Assembly (NCBI RefSeq): GCF_000002425.4
Contig: NC_037257.1
Coordinates: 17,010,700 to 17,074,699, forward strand
Direction: 5' to 3'
Length of the DNA: 64,000 nucleotides
Source: Physcomitrium patens
Lineage: Eukaryota; Streptophyta; Bryopsida; Funariales; Funariaceae
Shown here in pieces: positions 1-11,930 of the stretch. Position numbers and translations under genes: made by a program. Below the pieces are notes generated by a model. That model had not been told where the DNA came from. It saw nothing but the letters and a program-made list of their open reading frames with translations, and did not search any database. How positions within the stretch are numbered: the stretch's first letter is position 1; every line of letters begins with the position of its first letter.

Positions 1-1889
1 ATGGACTGTGGGTCAAGATGATTCGAATGGGAGTAGATTTGCAGTTCGATTTGGGGCTAAAGTTTTAAGTATTCGTCAGCGTGCATATTCGCAAGTCAAA
101 AGAGAACTTTGGGGAGTCGTTTCGGCTATGAAAGCTGAAAAGGACTATTTGATTGGGGCAGTAGTAGTAATTGAAACAGATTGCTTGCCATTGCTTAGAA
201 TGATTATTAACTGTTCAACGCCAGATATTGCAATGTTGAGATGGATTGCTTATATTAAGTCACTAAATCCAGAATTTAAGCATATCACTGGAAAGGACAA
301 TTTAGTAGCAGACATGCTATCTCGAGCAAGATACGAGAGGGAGGATGAAATGGTTGAAGACATTGATGATGTCGGATTGAAATTCTATTCAATATCAAAT
401 CTCAACAGAGGAGACAAGCTATTTCTTGAAGAATCTTATGAAGGAAAATTATTGGATATTGGTCATTATTTGAATACCTTGTCTAAGCAAGGGAATTGGT
501 CTACAGAAAAATTCAAACAAATAAGAAAAAAAGCATATGGATTTTTACTTCGAGATCGATTCTTATGGAAGAGACCGAAGAAAGGAATTGGGATGCCACA
601 ACGAGTGATAGGCAAAAGGGAAGAAAAACTAAAATTATTAAAGGAGTTTCATGATAGTTTATGGGCAGGGCATAGAGGAATCTGGGCTACTTTTGCTAAA
701 CTCAAGGAACGATATTGGTGGAAAAATATGTATCGAGATGTGCTCTCATTTGTAGAGTCATGTGAAATCTGTCAATCGTATTCTAATATCCGACATCGAG
801 ATGGTCTTCATCCTACGTATCCTCTGGCTATTCATTTTAAATGGGTTGTTGATTTGGTTATTATGCCGGTTGGGTTATGGCAGATGAGATATTTGGTTTT
901 AGCTCGTGAAGATTTATCAAATCAAGTAGAAGGAAGAGCATTGAGGACAAAATCTACAGAGGGGATTTGTAGATTTTTGCTTGAAGATGTCATTTGCCGT
1001 TACGGGTGCGTAGGAAAAATCACTGCAGATCGTGGAGAATTAAATGCACAAGAAGCTCGTAAGTTCTTTGAAAAATGTGGAGTTAAACTATCACTGACTA
1101 CTGCTTATAATCCGGAAGGGAATGCAAAAAGCGAACGCGGTCACCCGCCGATTGTGAAAGCATTGGTTAAAGCTTGTAATGGGAAAGTTAAAGAGTGGCC
1201 ACGGCTTTTGTCATTTGCATTATGGGCTGATCGAACAACACATAGTTCGGTGACAGGATATATGCCAGTAGAACTTATGACAGGTCAAAAACCAATTATG
1301 TCGATTGAAAAAAAGGTACTTACTTGGAGTATGCTACCATGGGAAGATGGATTGACATAGAAGAACTTCTGGCTATTAGGATTCGACAATTGGAGCAAAG
1401 AACGGAAGATGTCCAGATAGCATTGGAAAGGTTAAAAAGAGCAAGGTTACAAAACAAGGCGCGATTCGATAAGCAACATCGATTGAGACCAAAAGCAATC
1501 GAGAAAGGTGACTGGGTACTTGTTTATGACAATAGTCTGGATAATCAACATAGTACTTTGCGAAAATTTTCAAAACGTTGGTTTGGACCATATGTTGTAA
1601 CAACTGTTCATGATAATGCGACTTACTCATTACGGGAGTTAGATGGTACAAAATTGAAAATACCAATTGCAGGGAAGAGAGTAAAAATATTTAAACGAAG
1701 ACATGCAGAGATGAATATGGAAGACCTTAATGAAGGTACAGAGATTCCGCAGCAAGAAGATGAAAGTGATTTGGATAATGAAGGTGACGAAGACGAACTC
1801 GACAAAGACGTAGGGGATATATTCTGAATCAAACAGCAATTGGGTAAATTGGTGCATACCGGAGGATGCACAGGTTCAGAGGGGGTGGA
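1..1889 (+). mobile_element. Ty3/gypsy element A, RNase H-integrase part of pol (enters from left edge)
   Basis: Fossil LTR retrotransposon. In order it shows an RNase H domain (about 2-340; SQVKRELWGV, ETDCLP, KDNLVADMLSRA), an integrase zinc-binding segment with His-His-Cys-Cys spacing (about 650-780), the integrase core (about 830-1,290; WVVDLV, TADRGE and AKSERG carry the acidic triad) and a C-terminal GPY/F-type module (RWFGPYVVTTV near 1,590) with an acidic tail to 1,827. A purine-rich tract at about 1,876-1,889 directly precedes the 3' LTR. Reverse transcriptase and everything upstream lie outside the window. The part in view is close to whole, with about one break. CpG is still plentiful, unlike the elements further right, which suggests that this is the youngest insertion here. 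No chromodomain is visible. Confidence 0.9.
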
Positions 1890-3257
1890 TGTCGTGTTGT
1901 AACACGAGTATATAGTGAAAATAAAAAAAAAAAAAAAAAAAAAAAAGGGAATTTTATTAATATTCAGTTACCTCGAATATTGGGAGCATCAACCAACTCC
2001 AGCGCAAATACTGAGTGGTCAGGTTCAGTCACCCCGTTACAATCAGCCGGGGCATACTGAAATGCTCCATTCGATTCTAATAACGGGAGTTAGCAGGATG
2101 AGAAGGACCAATTCACACGACGGGTTTGAAGAGCCAATTGGATCCAATTTCGAGAATCCAATCCGGGTCCTCTTACCCAATATGAGACCTGTATTGGTGG
2201 GGCAACCCAATGCAGTCTAGTTACGGGAAAATCCAGGTCTTACTACGGGCCTCAGCCAGTCTGACGCGAAGACCAATTTGACCCAATTACGCGAGCATCC
2301 AGGTTACTACGGGCATCTTACCCAATATGGGACCTGAATTGGTCGGGCGACTCAATGTGGTCCCGATTACGGGGTTTCGATTCTGTTTTGGGCTGTCATG
2401 TTCTCTGTGCCGTTTCAGGGAACGTTGTTTACGGTAAATGGATCTCTTAAAGGTAAAAACGGAGGAGAAGGCCTTGATGACATGAGCCAATTTTGGATCT
2501 AAGCTCTGACGGCGGGAGCCAATTCCGGATCTAAAATGGAAGATTGAAGAAATTCAGAGGATAAGGTTAGGAGAGAATATAGTTTTAGGGAGGGATTTTT
2601 TTTTTTTCCGGGGAATCGGGGGGGAGCTAGTTTTCAAGCTTTTGCAAGGTTACTAGTTCGGTTTTCATTGGAGGGTTTTGAAGATCAAGGGAATTAGAGA
2701 GAGGAGCTTCATGCTTCGGGTCGGGGAAGGAAAGACATAGAATTTGGATTTTTCTTCTTCGTAGAGTTTTGAGAAGACTGAGGCAATCGTTGCTGAAGTC
2801 AGTGTTGTAATGGTGAATCGAGATTTTTAAATGAAGTGGGTTTGAATACTCTTGACTGTTTTGTAAAATCGAGTTACGTCTATGATTGAAGGATTAAAAG
2901 GGTGTCTATAGGATTGAGTATGCGGAGTGAATGAAATTTATTGGGTTAATCTAACAAGATAGTTAGTGGATACAAGATCGTAAGTATAAAAAGGTATTGA
3001 AGATTAACAGTTTGGGTTGTTCGGGGTTCTCTGTAATGTTTAGAGACCTACCGGCTGGGACAAAATAAAAAAAGACTTCGACAAGCAGTCGAAGAGCATC
3101 CGTATAGATTTACGGTACATTGTTGCAGTCGTTTATATTTCAGCAGTCAAAAACTGATAGACTGCTTAACTATCGGCGAATCTCCATACTACCTTCTACA
3201 GCCAGACGCCCGGCGCGTTCTCGAGCAGGAAAGCACGTAATACGACAGCGTGCCAAT
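1890..3257 (+). repeat. 3' LTR of element A
   Basis: The start (TGTCGTGTTGTAACACG) follows the purine tract of element A. The end (ACGACAGCGTGCCA) is followed at once by coding sequence of a different gypsy element, so A is inserted in B. Length is about 1,368 bp. It holds an A-run of 24 at 1,923-1,946 and an imperfect internal direct duplication (tcttacccaatatg at 2,171 and again at 2,316). Its last 70 bp closely match the ends of the solo LTRs at 6.1, 9.1, 20.8, 25.4 and 55 kb, so all belong to one LTR clade. The 3' boundary is set by that comparison and by resumption of element B coding sequence. Confidence 0.75.
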
Positions 3258-5152
3258 GACAACAAGTTCAAGGTGGAGGGAGATCTTTTATACTTTGAGG
3301 AACGGTTGTATATTCCAAAAGGACCAGCACGACTCCGAGTTCTTCAATCTTGCCATGATTTTCCAGTTGTGGGATATTTTGGATTCAACAAGACCTTGGA
3401 GCTTATTTCTCGAGATTTTTGGTGGCCCCAAATGTGGTAGGATGTGAAAGATTTTTTCCTCTCCTATGACATCTGTTCAAGATCCAAGAATCCTCGGCAT
3501 CGCCCTTATGGACTCCTACAGCCATTGCTGATTTCACGTCGACTATGGTCTTCAGTTTTCATGGACTTCATCATAGACCTGCCATCATCGAACTCATTTG
3601 ACAGCATCTTTGTCGTGGTAGATCAGCTTACAAAGATGGCACACTTTGTTTTTTGTAAGAAGACATCATCTAGTCAAGTCACAGCAAGGTTCTTTCTCAA
3701 TAATGTGTATCGATATCATAGACTACCAGATGATATCATATCAGATCAAGGAACCCACTTCGTATCAAAGTTTTGGAGATCTCTCTTTGAGATACTGAAG
3801 GTGAATATCAAGCTTTCTTTAGTTTTTCATCCTCAAACTGATGGCCAAACGGAACGGGTGAACCAAGTCTTGAAACAATACTTACGATGCAGCATCAACT
3901 ATCAGCAAGACGATTGGACCACATATCTACCGCTAGCCAAGTTTGTATATAACAACACCCTCCATGCGTCGACTCAATACACACCATTCTTTTTCAACTA
4001 TGGGTATCTTCCGAAGCTTGATTTATTGAGTCTGTCAACAAATAACAATCCAGTAGCTGAAGGATTTGCGAAGCAACTATCAGAGCTTCAAACTACGTTG
4101 AAGCTTCAATTACAATCCGCTCAAGAATCCTACAAGGCGTCTGCAGATAGATTTTGAAATCAAGCACCTACTTTCAAAATTGGAAATAAAGCATGGCTTC
4201 TTCAACGAAATATCAAGACTAAGCAACCATGTGATAACTTGGACTATTAAAGATTAGAACCATTTATCATTCAGAAGCAAATCAATCCAGTGGCATACCG
4301 TCTGGAATTACCGGCTTCTATGAAGGTACATCCAGTCTTTCATGTTTCTCTGTTGGAGCCTTATCGAGAGTCGTCTTTTTCTGGAAGAGTACAATGTCCG
4401 CCACCTAGTATTGAGATCGAGAACCAAGAGGAATATGAGGTTGAAAAGGTGCTTGATTCATGGCGAAGGTGGGGCAAGTTGGAGTATCTTGTTCATTGGT
4501 GCGGCTACGATATTAATGAGGGAACGTGGAAGCCAGCTGAAAATCTAGCCAATGTGCCACAAAAGGTAAAGGAGTTTCATCAACAACATCCTCATAAACC
4601 TAAGCCGGTTTGACGATAGTTTTTTTTCTAAAGCTTGCTCACCCAAGAATATAAGAAAGGAGGAGAGCACCACCAAAATTCGTAGTTGATGTAGTTATTT
4701 TTTCAAAGATAAAGTAGAATTTTTTCAGTAGCCATAGTTTGGTCTTCTGATATGGATAGCCAAGAGATAGATACTATGCCAGTCAGATTATCTCAACCAA
4801 CTAGCTCACGAAGGCGACCTCGAGATGAAGAACCACCTACACCACAACGACGACAGAGGATATCGAGTAACCGATCACTGGTGATTGTATTTGACTTTGA
4901 GCCTGCTTATGATGGTCAACTAAAAGGCGTATTTGTAGGATAATTTCACAATGAGGACATGGTAGTTCATGCTTGGTCAGAAATTGAAGGAGTGGACTAC
5001 TAGCATTGGCTTCAAGGGCCGATGAACCACTTGCTTCATGAACAACAGTTGGAGTTCATAGTAGACGTTATGCGATAGATCTTCATTTTCTTACGTTGAT
5101 ACTGATTAACAATAACATTGCTTCTCAGAGACCTCGAAGCTAAAGGAGGGGG
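3258..5152 (+). mobile_element. Ty3/gypsy chromovirus B, integrase and chromodomain
   Basis: Fossil chromovirus whose left part is outside the window beyond element A. Parts: integrase zinc-binding region (about 3,345-3,480), integrase core (about 3,540-3,990; FMDFIIDLP, ISDQGTHF and QTERVNQ give the D-D-E residues), a linker, then a chromodomain (about 4,430-4,600; EYEVEKVLDSW, LEYLVHWCGY, EGTWKPAENL). Chromodomains at the integrase C-terminus are known to direct such elements to heterochromatin. A weakly coding 3' stretch follows to about 5,080 and a purine tract (aaaggaggggg) ends at 5,152. Broken, with a few breaks. CpG is still moderately present, so it is younger than chromoviruses C, E and G. 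Confidence 0.88.
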
Positions 5153-5452
5153 TGATATTAGGGAAATAGTCTTTAGAACCTTTTAGAGACAAGTTTCTAG
5201 AACCTTCTAGAAGCAAGTCTCTGGAACCTTCTAAAAGCTTCCTAGTTGGTAGAAGTTTCTTGAGAAGCTTCCTAAATAAGAGTATATATTGGAATCGAGG
5301 CTGAAGAGTTCTTCAGTCTCGACAATACATCTCGTGGAGCTCTAGCTCACCTCTCTGGTGTTGTTCTTGTATTCATCTGATTAATCTAGTTCTTGCCAGT
5401 TTTTCTTGAACTTCTTGTTAGATCTCGAGTCTGTATTTCTGTGTCCATGACA
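5153..5452 (+). repeat. 3' LTR of chromovirus B
   Basis: A 300-bp LTR begins TGATATTAGGG just after the purine tract and ends at TGACA. Repeated gaacctt-tagaag phrases mark U3, and a TATA-like tatatatt lies near 5,282. A copia coding fragment begins directly after it. The 3' edge is judged from the TGACA end and the sequence change. Confidence 0.7.
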
Positions 5453-6144
5453 GTCATTAAAATTTGCTCTATTATGGTGGAGGTAGTTGTGAATGGAAAA
5501 ACCAATAGGATCAGATTTAAAAACATCCTTCATGTACCTAAGATGAAGCAAAACCTACTTTCGATAAGTAAACATCATAATAGAGGATTTTAAAATTTTA
5601 ATTCGACATGAATAGATGTTTTGTAAGAACATTGAGTAGAAACAAGGTCTTCAAAGGCTTTAGAGAGGGAAATTTGTACTATTTCATTAATAAGAAGGTG
5701 AATGGAGTGGAGATAGCTATATTTGGTGAGTTTACATCAAACCAAGATAAGTTGAATATATGGCATTGTCGCCTTGGCCATTAGAATATGAAGAGCATGA
5801 AAGAGCTTAAATCTATGGTAAGCAGCTTAGATCTTGGCAATACAAGCCAAAATATAAAACAACTTGCATGTGAAGGATACATACAAGGCAAATAACAAAA
5901 GGCCTCATTTCGAAGTAGCGTAGCAATATGTGCCACCAAGTTGCTAGAGATTGTCCATTCTGATGTATGTAAATCTATGAAGAACATAAGTATTGGAGGA
6001 TCAAGGTATTTTCTTACTTTCATTGATGTTTATTCAAGAAAGATTTGGATCTACATTCTTTAAGCCAAGAATGAATGCTTTTGAAGGTTCAAAGAGTTTA
6101 AAACACTTGTTGAGAAACGAAGTGAATGCAAGATCAAGATGCTA

Positions 6145-7404
6145 TGTACAATGTCATTTTGTAATTACTTATAGTATGTAAAAATTAATTAGAATATATA
6201 ATATATTCATAAGTCTTGATATATGTTAGAATGGTTGATAGATTAATTTAAAGAGAGTAGATTTAAAAAACTTTATTTTGAATTTTATCTTTTTTGATTA
6301 TAGCATTTAAAAAAATTATAGGACCTAAATGTTTAATATGAAATCTTGAGAAGAGATTAGAGCCTAAAGAAGAAAATCTTAACTAATAGGAGGCTTATTA
6401 GAAGGGATGAAAGCAATGCATGGTTGGATGAATGTAAGGAATGGAAATCTTCATTCCTATTGGTCGAAGGCCATGTCCAATGGGCTTCAAGAAAGCTGCC
6501 CGAGGCCTTAATAGAGATTAAGGTTTTTTTTTTGAAGTAATTCGAGCTTTGGAGGCTAGGATCAACAAGTTCAGGATTTTGGATATAATTTAGGTCAAGA
6601 GTTTGTGTGATTTGAAGTTTTTTTGAAGGAGATATAGGTATTCAAAATTAAGGTGTCAAATTTGTACCTACTATCACTCTTTGAAGCATAACATATGCAT
6701 ATAGAGAGAAATGAAAGATCGGTGACTAGAATTGAAGAAAAAAATTTCTTGGCTACACTTTACATATACTATATAACAAATTCTAATTCTAAATGAAGGA
6801 GTTAAAGGGCATTGAAGACAACACATGTAATTCAAAGGTAGTAAATGAGTCATTTTTGTTGATAGTAATGGTTGGAGCCATATCTTGAGTTTCTCGACAA
6901 ATTTTTGGCAAAACATTTTTCTAAGTGTGTGTTATTAGATTAAAAAGCTATAAATCAAAGTTTCATGGTATTTACATACTTATTTTGTGAGATATGAAGA
7001 AAATAGCACGTGAGTGTATGTAAGCTAGGGTTTAAAGCTACTATTAGGATTTTGGTGATTTCTCAAGATCTGTAATGAATTTGGAGTTGATTTTTTTTGT
7101 AGTTTTTTTTGAAAGTATATTTGTACTTTATATAAAATTTAGGATTTTTTAGACGGTCCGATCGTGAGATATGAGCTGTTGAAGTTTGGAAAACATTTCT
7201 CATAAGGATATATAAGGTTTTAAGATACTTTGTTATATATTTGGGTGTTTTCTTGGTACTTGGGCTTCTATATTGATGTAATTGTCCTAAAAGAAAAAAT
7301 ATTATATATATAAGCTTGATACTTTTATATCTTAGACTTGATTGAGCATTGGTAGCCAGAAGCCCAAAGCTTTCTTAAGGCAAACTCTTTCTATTCTGAC
7401 AACG
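6145..7404 (+). repeat. Solo LTR of the element-A clade inside copia 1
   Basis: This 1.26-kb non-coding insert splits copia integrase between the segments reading CKIKML and TDNGGEY. It starts TGTACAATGTCA. Its last ~50 bp (agccagaagcccaaagc... tctgacaacg) align with the end of the element A LTR (agccagacgcccggcgc... tacgacagcg). A TATA-like tatatataagc lies near 7,302. It lacks the minisatellite seen in other clade members. The boundaries rest on the resumed copia reading on each side. Confidence 0.6.
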
Positions 7405-9072
7405 GACAATGGAGGTGAATACATGTCTAAGCAATTTGATGTTTATTTGAAGAATGAAGGAATTTGTAGACAAACCACAACTCCATACACTCTACAATAA
7501 AATGGTGTTGCTGAAAGGACAAATCGAACCATTGTAGAGATGATAAGAAATATGCTTCATGCTCAACATCTTGGTTATGAGTTTTGGAAGGAAGCTATGG
7601 TGAATACAGTGTAGACAAGAAATACGTGTCTAATAAGTGCTCTTGCATCAATGACACCTCAAGAAGCTTGGAATGGGAGACAATCTTGTATTTTTTATAT
7701 GAGAATCTTTAGTTGTATTGCATATGCAAAAACACCAAATTGTATGAGGTCCAAACTTAATGCAAAAGATACAAAGTGAGTGTTTCTTAGTTACAAGAGT
7801 GTTTGTGAGCACTTAAAGATGTATCCAAGTGGGAGTAATGGTGTGTTTGTGGACACATCTTTGAATTCAGCAAAGAAACAAGAAGATGAAGACAATGAAG
7901 ATGATGAAGTTGAAAAACCAAAGAAGGTTGAAAAGATGAAGGCTCCTACAATTGCTAGAAACAACAATGAAGAATAGAATATGTTGAAGATTATAATGAT
8001 GATGATGATGAGGAGTACCAACCATTGAGTTAGAAACAACAAGGTTTAAAAGAGAAGAAAGTTGGAATAGAACATGGAGTTCAACAAGGTAAATTTTCTT
8101 CTACAAATGAAAGGAGATATCTTTTGAGAGAAAGAAGGCAACGTAGTGAATGGTGGAAGGATCACATCTTTTCTCAAGTAAGTGAAGAACATGCAAATGT
8201 TGCTCTTCTTGTTGATCCATTATCTTTGTGTGATGCATTGAAGTTCCAAGATGCAATCTAATGGAAGAAGGCTATGGAAGAAGAGTACCAATTTCTTATA
8301 GACAATGGTACATGGGAATTGGCACTCCTTCCAGCAAATCGATCTAGTGTTGGTTGTAAGTGGATATTTAGAACTAAAAAAGATGTAATGGTTGTGGTGG
8401 TAAGGTACAAGGGAAGTTTAGTTGTCAAAGAATATTTACAAGTTGCTGGTATTGATTTCAATGAGACTTATGCACCCGTTGCCAAATTCATCACCATTAG
8501 GACCATTGTCGTGATTAGAGCAATAATGGACTTAGAAATACACCAAATGGATGTGAAGACAATATTTTTGAATAGAGAATTACAAGAAGATATTTACATA
8601 GACTAGCCTCAAGGATTTATACAAGAAGGCAAAAAACATCTTGTGTACAAATTGAAGAAATCCTTATATGGATTGAAACAATCATTAAGAGCATGGTACC
8701 AATGGATTGACACATTCTTTGTCAACAAAGGATTTATGAGGAGTGAAGCTGATCATTCATTATATGTAATACAATCTAAAGAGTTCTTACTGATTATAAT
8801 CCTTTATGTTGATGATTTGATCATCTTGGCTAACAGTATGGAAAGATAGATTAGATGAAGGTCAAATTAGAGAAGGAATATGAGATGAGTGATTTGGAAG
8901 AATTGCATTATTACTTTGGATTCGAATTTATAAGAGATTGTGGTAATAAGACCATTACAATGAGCCAAAAGAAGTACATTAAAGAAGTGTTGAAATGATT
9001 CAATATGAAGGAATGCAAGTCCATTGGAACACCTTTGGAGGTAAATTTGAAGTTGATGAAGCTTACAGTATC

Positions 9073-10859
9073 ATATTGTCACACGACCATATGGTGAAAG
9101 ATAATAATATGGATCTTATTATGGAAGAGCCAAGTTAAAAGAAAGAGTAGAAAAATATGGATAAAAGATAGGAAGGTAGTAAAACTTATAATAGTAATGC
9201 TGCCCTTTTAAAAAAAATAGCTTCTACTTACTTTGTAGGACCAAAAAATAAAGCAAAATAATGTAGATTGAAAAATAAATGATATAGACATCTTTAGGAC
9301 GAAGTTAAGAATAAATTCTAGCAAAAATTACCTAGAAAAAGTAGATATTGATACTCAAAGAGGACCGGTTGAAATCAGACCCTGAGGCACAAAACCGAGT
9401 ACCTACAGTAATTCAAGGGCTCTTTTGCAGATTGGAGAGTTGGGTTTGATAGCAAAACAGATAAGATTTCTATGACCATTGGTTTTTGGCGATTTGGAGT
9501 TGTTATGACTTTGTAAGAGCTTTACAAAGTCAAGTTTGTTTTTGGATGACTTGGGTTTTGTGAAATAAAATAAGGTTGATGTTTCTAGTGATTTCAAGAG
9601 TTTTATAACAGATCTATAAGTGAAATTTTGTGAATTAATGGTTATAATTATATTTAATATGTTTTGTACATCTTAGATTGATCTAACGGTTGAATTGACA
9701 GTTATTGAGGTTTAAGTGAGTCATGGACTCAGAAAGTAGAATTTTAGGTCCAGTGAGGATTTTTAAGATTTCTTGCATCTACTAGTTGGATTGGAGTAAA
9801 ATTTATGTGAGAGGATATTAGACTTATTTTTTTTATGTGTATGAGAATTATGAAATGAATCAAATGGTGAAAAGAAGAGATATTGGCTTTGAGAGATTAG
9901 CATCAAGGTTGGAGAAGGAGGCTGATCAATACCCAAGCTTATTTTTGAGATTATCGTCTATTTGATAATTTCAATCCTTTTTAAATATTTTATGCTTGTT
10001 TTCAACTTAGTTTTTAAGAAGTATGCAAAATTTGAGTTAAGATCAACGGTTCATTCATTAGTTATTGAGGTTTGAATCTGTTGTAAGAATTATTAAGATT
10101 TGGTTAAGATTTTGTTTAAGGTTTAGGATTTGGTTTAGGATTTAAAATTTAGTTAGGATTTAATTTAGGGTTTTGATTTTGATTTAGGATTTTTTTAGGA
10201 TTTGGTTTAGGATTTAAGGTTTAGTTAGGATTTGATTTAGGGTTTAGGATTTGGTTAGAGTTTGGTTTAGGGTTTGATTAGGATTTAGGATTTGGTTAGG
10301 ATTTAGGATTTGATTTAGGATTTTTTTAGGATTTGATTAGAGTTTGATTTAGGATTTAGGGTTTGGTTAGGATTTGATTTAGGATTTAAGATTTTATTTA
10401 GGATTTGATTTAGGATTTAAGATTTGATTTAGGATTTGATTAGGGTTTGATTTAGGATTTAGGATTTGATTAGGGTTTGGTTTAGGATTTAGGATTTGAT
10501 TTAGTATTTAAGATTTTATTAGGATTTGTTTACAGTTTAAGATTTAATTGATTTTGGCCTAGAGTTTGAATGAAGTCCAATAGGATTTTAACTAGGATTA
10601 AATTAAGATCGAATTGAGATGTATTTGACATATATTTGTGATCATTCTAACATTTTTTTAAGATTTCTTATTGTTTCTTTGAAATTTCTTTGAGGTTTCT
10701 TTGAATTTGATTAAAGCTTGTTTAGTATTATTATGGTCTAATTAGAGTTTACTTAATATTCTATTAGAGTTAGGATTTTATTGTTGCAATTTCTATTCTA
10801 CCTTCTATAGTCAAGTGCATGGAATATTCTCAAGCAAGACTTCACGTATTACGACAACG
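9073..10859 (+). repeat. Solo LTR with internal minisatellite, inside copia 1
   Basis: A non-coding insert of about 1.79 kb lies between copia sequence reading IGTPLEVNLKLMKL and sequence reading DEEFAQVEGEMQSVPYK, which are adjacent in the family. The start (tattgtcacac) and end (tacgacaacg) match the 20.8-kb and 25.4-kb copies. It contains a block with the phrase gaggcacaaaaccgagtacc shared by the family, then a TTAGGATTTG minisatellite. The flanking 5-mers agree only partly, as expected for an old target-site duplication. Confidence 0.75.
10090..10560 (+). repeat. TTAGGATTTG minisatellite inside a solo LTR
   Basis: Degenerate array of 10-14-bp units built on ttaggatttg, ttagggtttg and variants. 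It superficially resembles the plant telomere repeat TTTAGGG but has variable unit length and lies inside an LTR, shortly before its 3' end. Confidence 0.85.
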
Positions 10860-11582
10860 GATGAAGAGTTTGCACAAGTTGAAGGTGAGATGCAAAGTGT
10901 TCCATACAAGGCAGTAGTAGATTCACTCATATATACAATGGTGGCCATAAGAGTAGATCTTGCATATGCAATGACTGTTGTAAGCCAATACATATCTAAG
11001 ACTGGACCATTGCATTGGACAACGGTAAAGAAAATATTGAGATACTTAAAAGGTATAAAGGACTTTAAATTGTGCCTTGGTGGTAAGAACATTGATTTGC
11101 AAGGTTATTGTGATGGAGATTGGACTGGAGATACAAATGATAGAAGATCCACAATAAGATATGTCTTCTTCATTAGAGTGGGAGTTATTTCATGGAATTG
11201 GAAAAGAAAACCTACCATTTCAAGATCAACGATGGAGGCAGAGTACATGGTAGTAAGTCATTGTGTAATGGAAGCTTATTGGATAAAGAAACTCTTAAAA
11301 GACATTGGACTAGTGCAATTAGAAGCAACTCTAATTATGTGTGACAATGAAGGATGTCTTATATTTGCCAAGAATCCAAAACACCATTGAAGGACCAAAC
11401 ACATTGATGTTCAATATCATTTCATATAAGAGAAGATTGAAGATGGAATAATAGGTATGAAGTATTATACTACAAATGACATATTTGCTGATGTGCTTAT
11501 AAAGGCATTAGTGAAGGATAGACATCACAAGTTGATACAAAGATTAAGATTGAAAGCCTTTTGAAAATTAGCAAAGTGAGAG

Positions 11583-11930
11583 TGTTGAAGATCAGTAAGT
11601 ACTTGCTTTGTTATAACCACATAGAGATTAAGTATAATATGTTGCTAATAGTCAAAAGGTAGCAAAGAGTTAAAAGAAGTTACTGTAATGGCACCAAAGG
11701 TTTGTAGGTGGTGGCTAAGTTAAGAAAGAACCTAAGGTTTAGTTGAATGAAGTAGAAATAGATGTAATATCAAAAGGATGGAAGTTGCCTCGTTGGTTAG
11801 CAAACCACCACCTATAAGTAAAAAAATATAGGAAGTAAAAATCATCTTACTCCACACTTTTGTTTTGTATGCAAACCTTGCTGATATTAAGTGTTTGTAT
11901 CATTTAGACTTCTTTTCTCCAATATTTTCA
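11583..11930 (+). repeat. 3' LTR of copia element 1
   Basis: Starts TGTTGAAGATC just after a purine-rich tract (gcaaagtgagag) and ends CA at 11,930, 348 bp. The start and the purine tract match the copia 2 LTR at 14,105-14,405 read on the other strand (gcaaagtgggag, then TGTTAAAAT). Confidence 0.75.

Larger units (their letters stand above)
5453..11930 (+). mobile_element. Ty1/copia element 1 with two solo LTRs inside
   Basis: Fossil copia element. Parts in order: the region before integrase (about 5,460-5,810; VPKMKQNLLSISK), integrase (about 5,900-6,144 and 7,405-7,680; TDNGGEYMSKQFD), reverse transcriptase (about 8,230-9,072; GCKWIFRTK, LKKSLYGLKQSLRAWYQ, ILYVDDLI), RNase H (about 10,860-11,390; RSTIRYVFF, STMEAEYMV, CDNEGC) and a 3' LTR. 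Gag, protease and a 5' LTR are not in view. It is interrupted by solo LTRs at 6,145-7,404 and 9,073-10,859. Broken, with many breaks. It appears to have entered chromovirus C, whose integrase sequence starts at its right edge. Confidence 0.88.

Noticed and set aside
10090-10560. Interstitial telomere tract
   Set aside because: Units vary in length and sequence, true TTTAGGG runs are absent, and the array sits at a fixed place within a dispersed LTR family.
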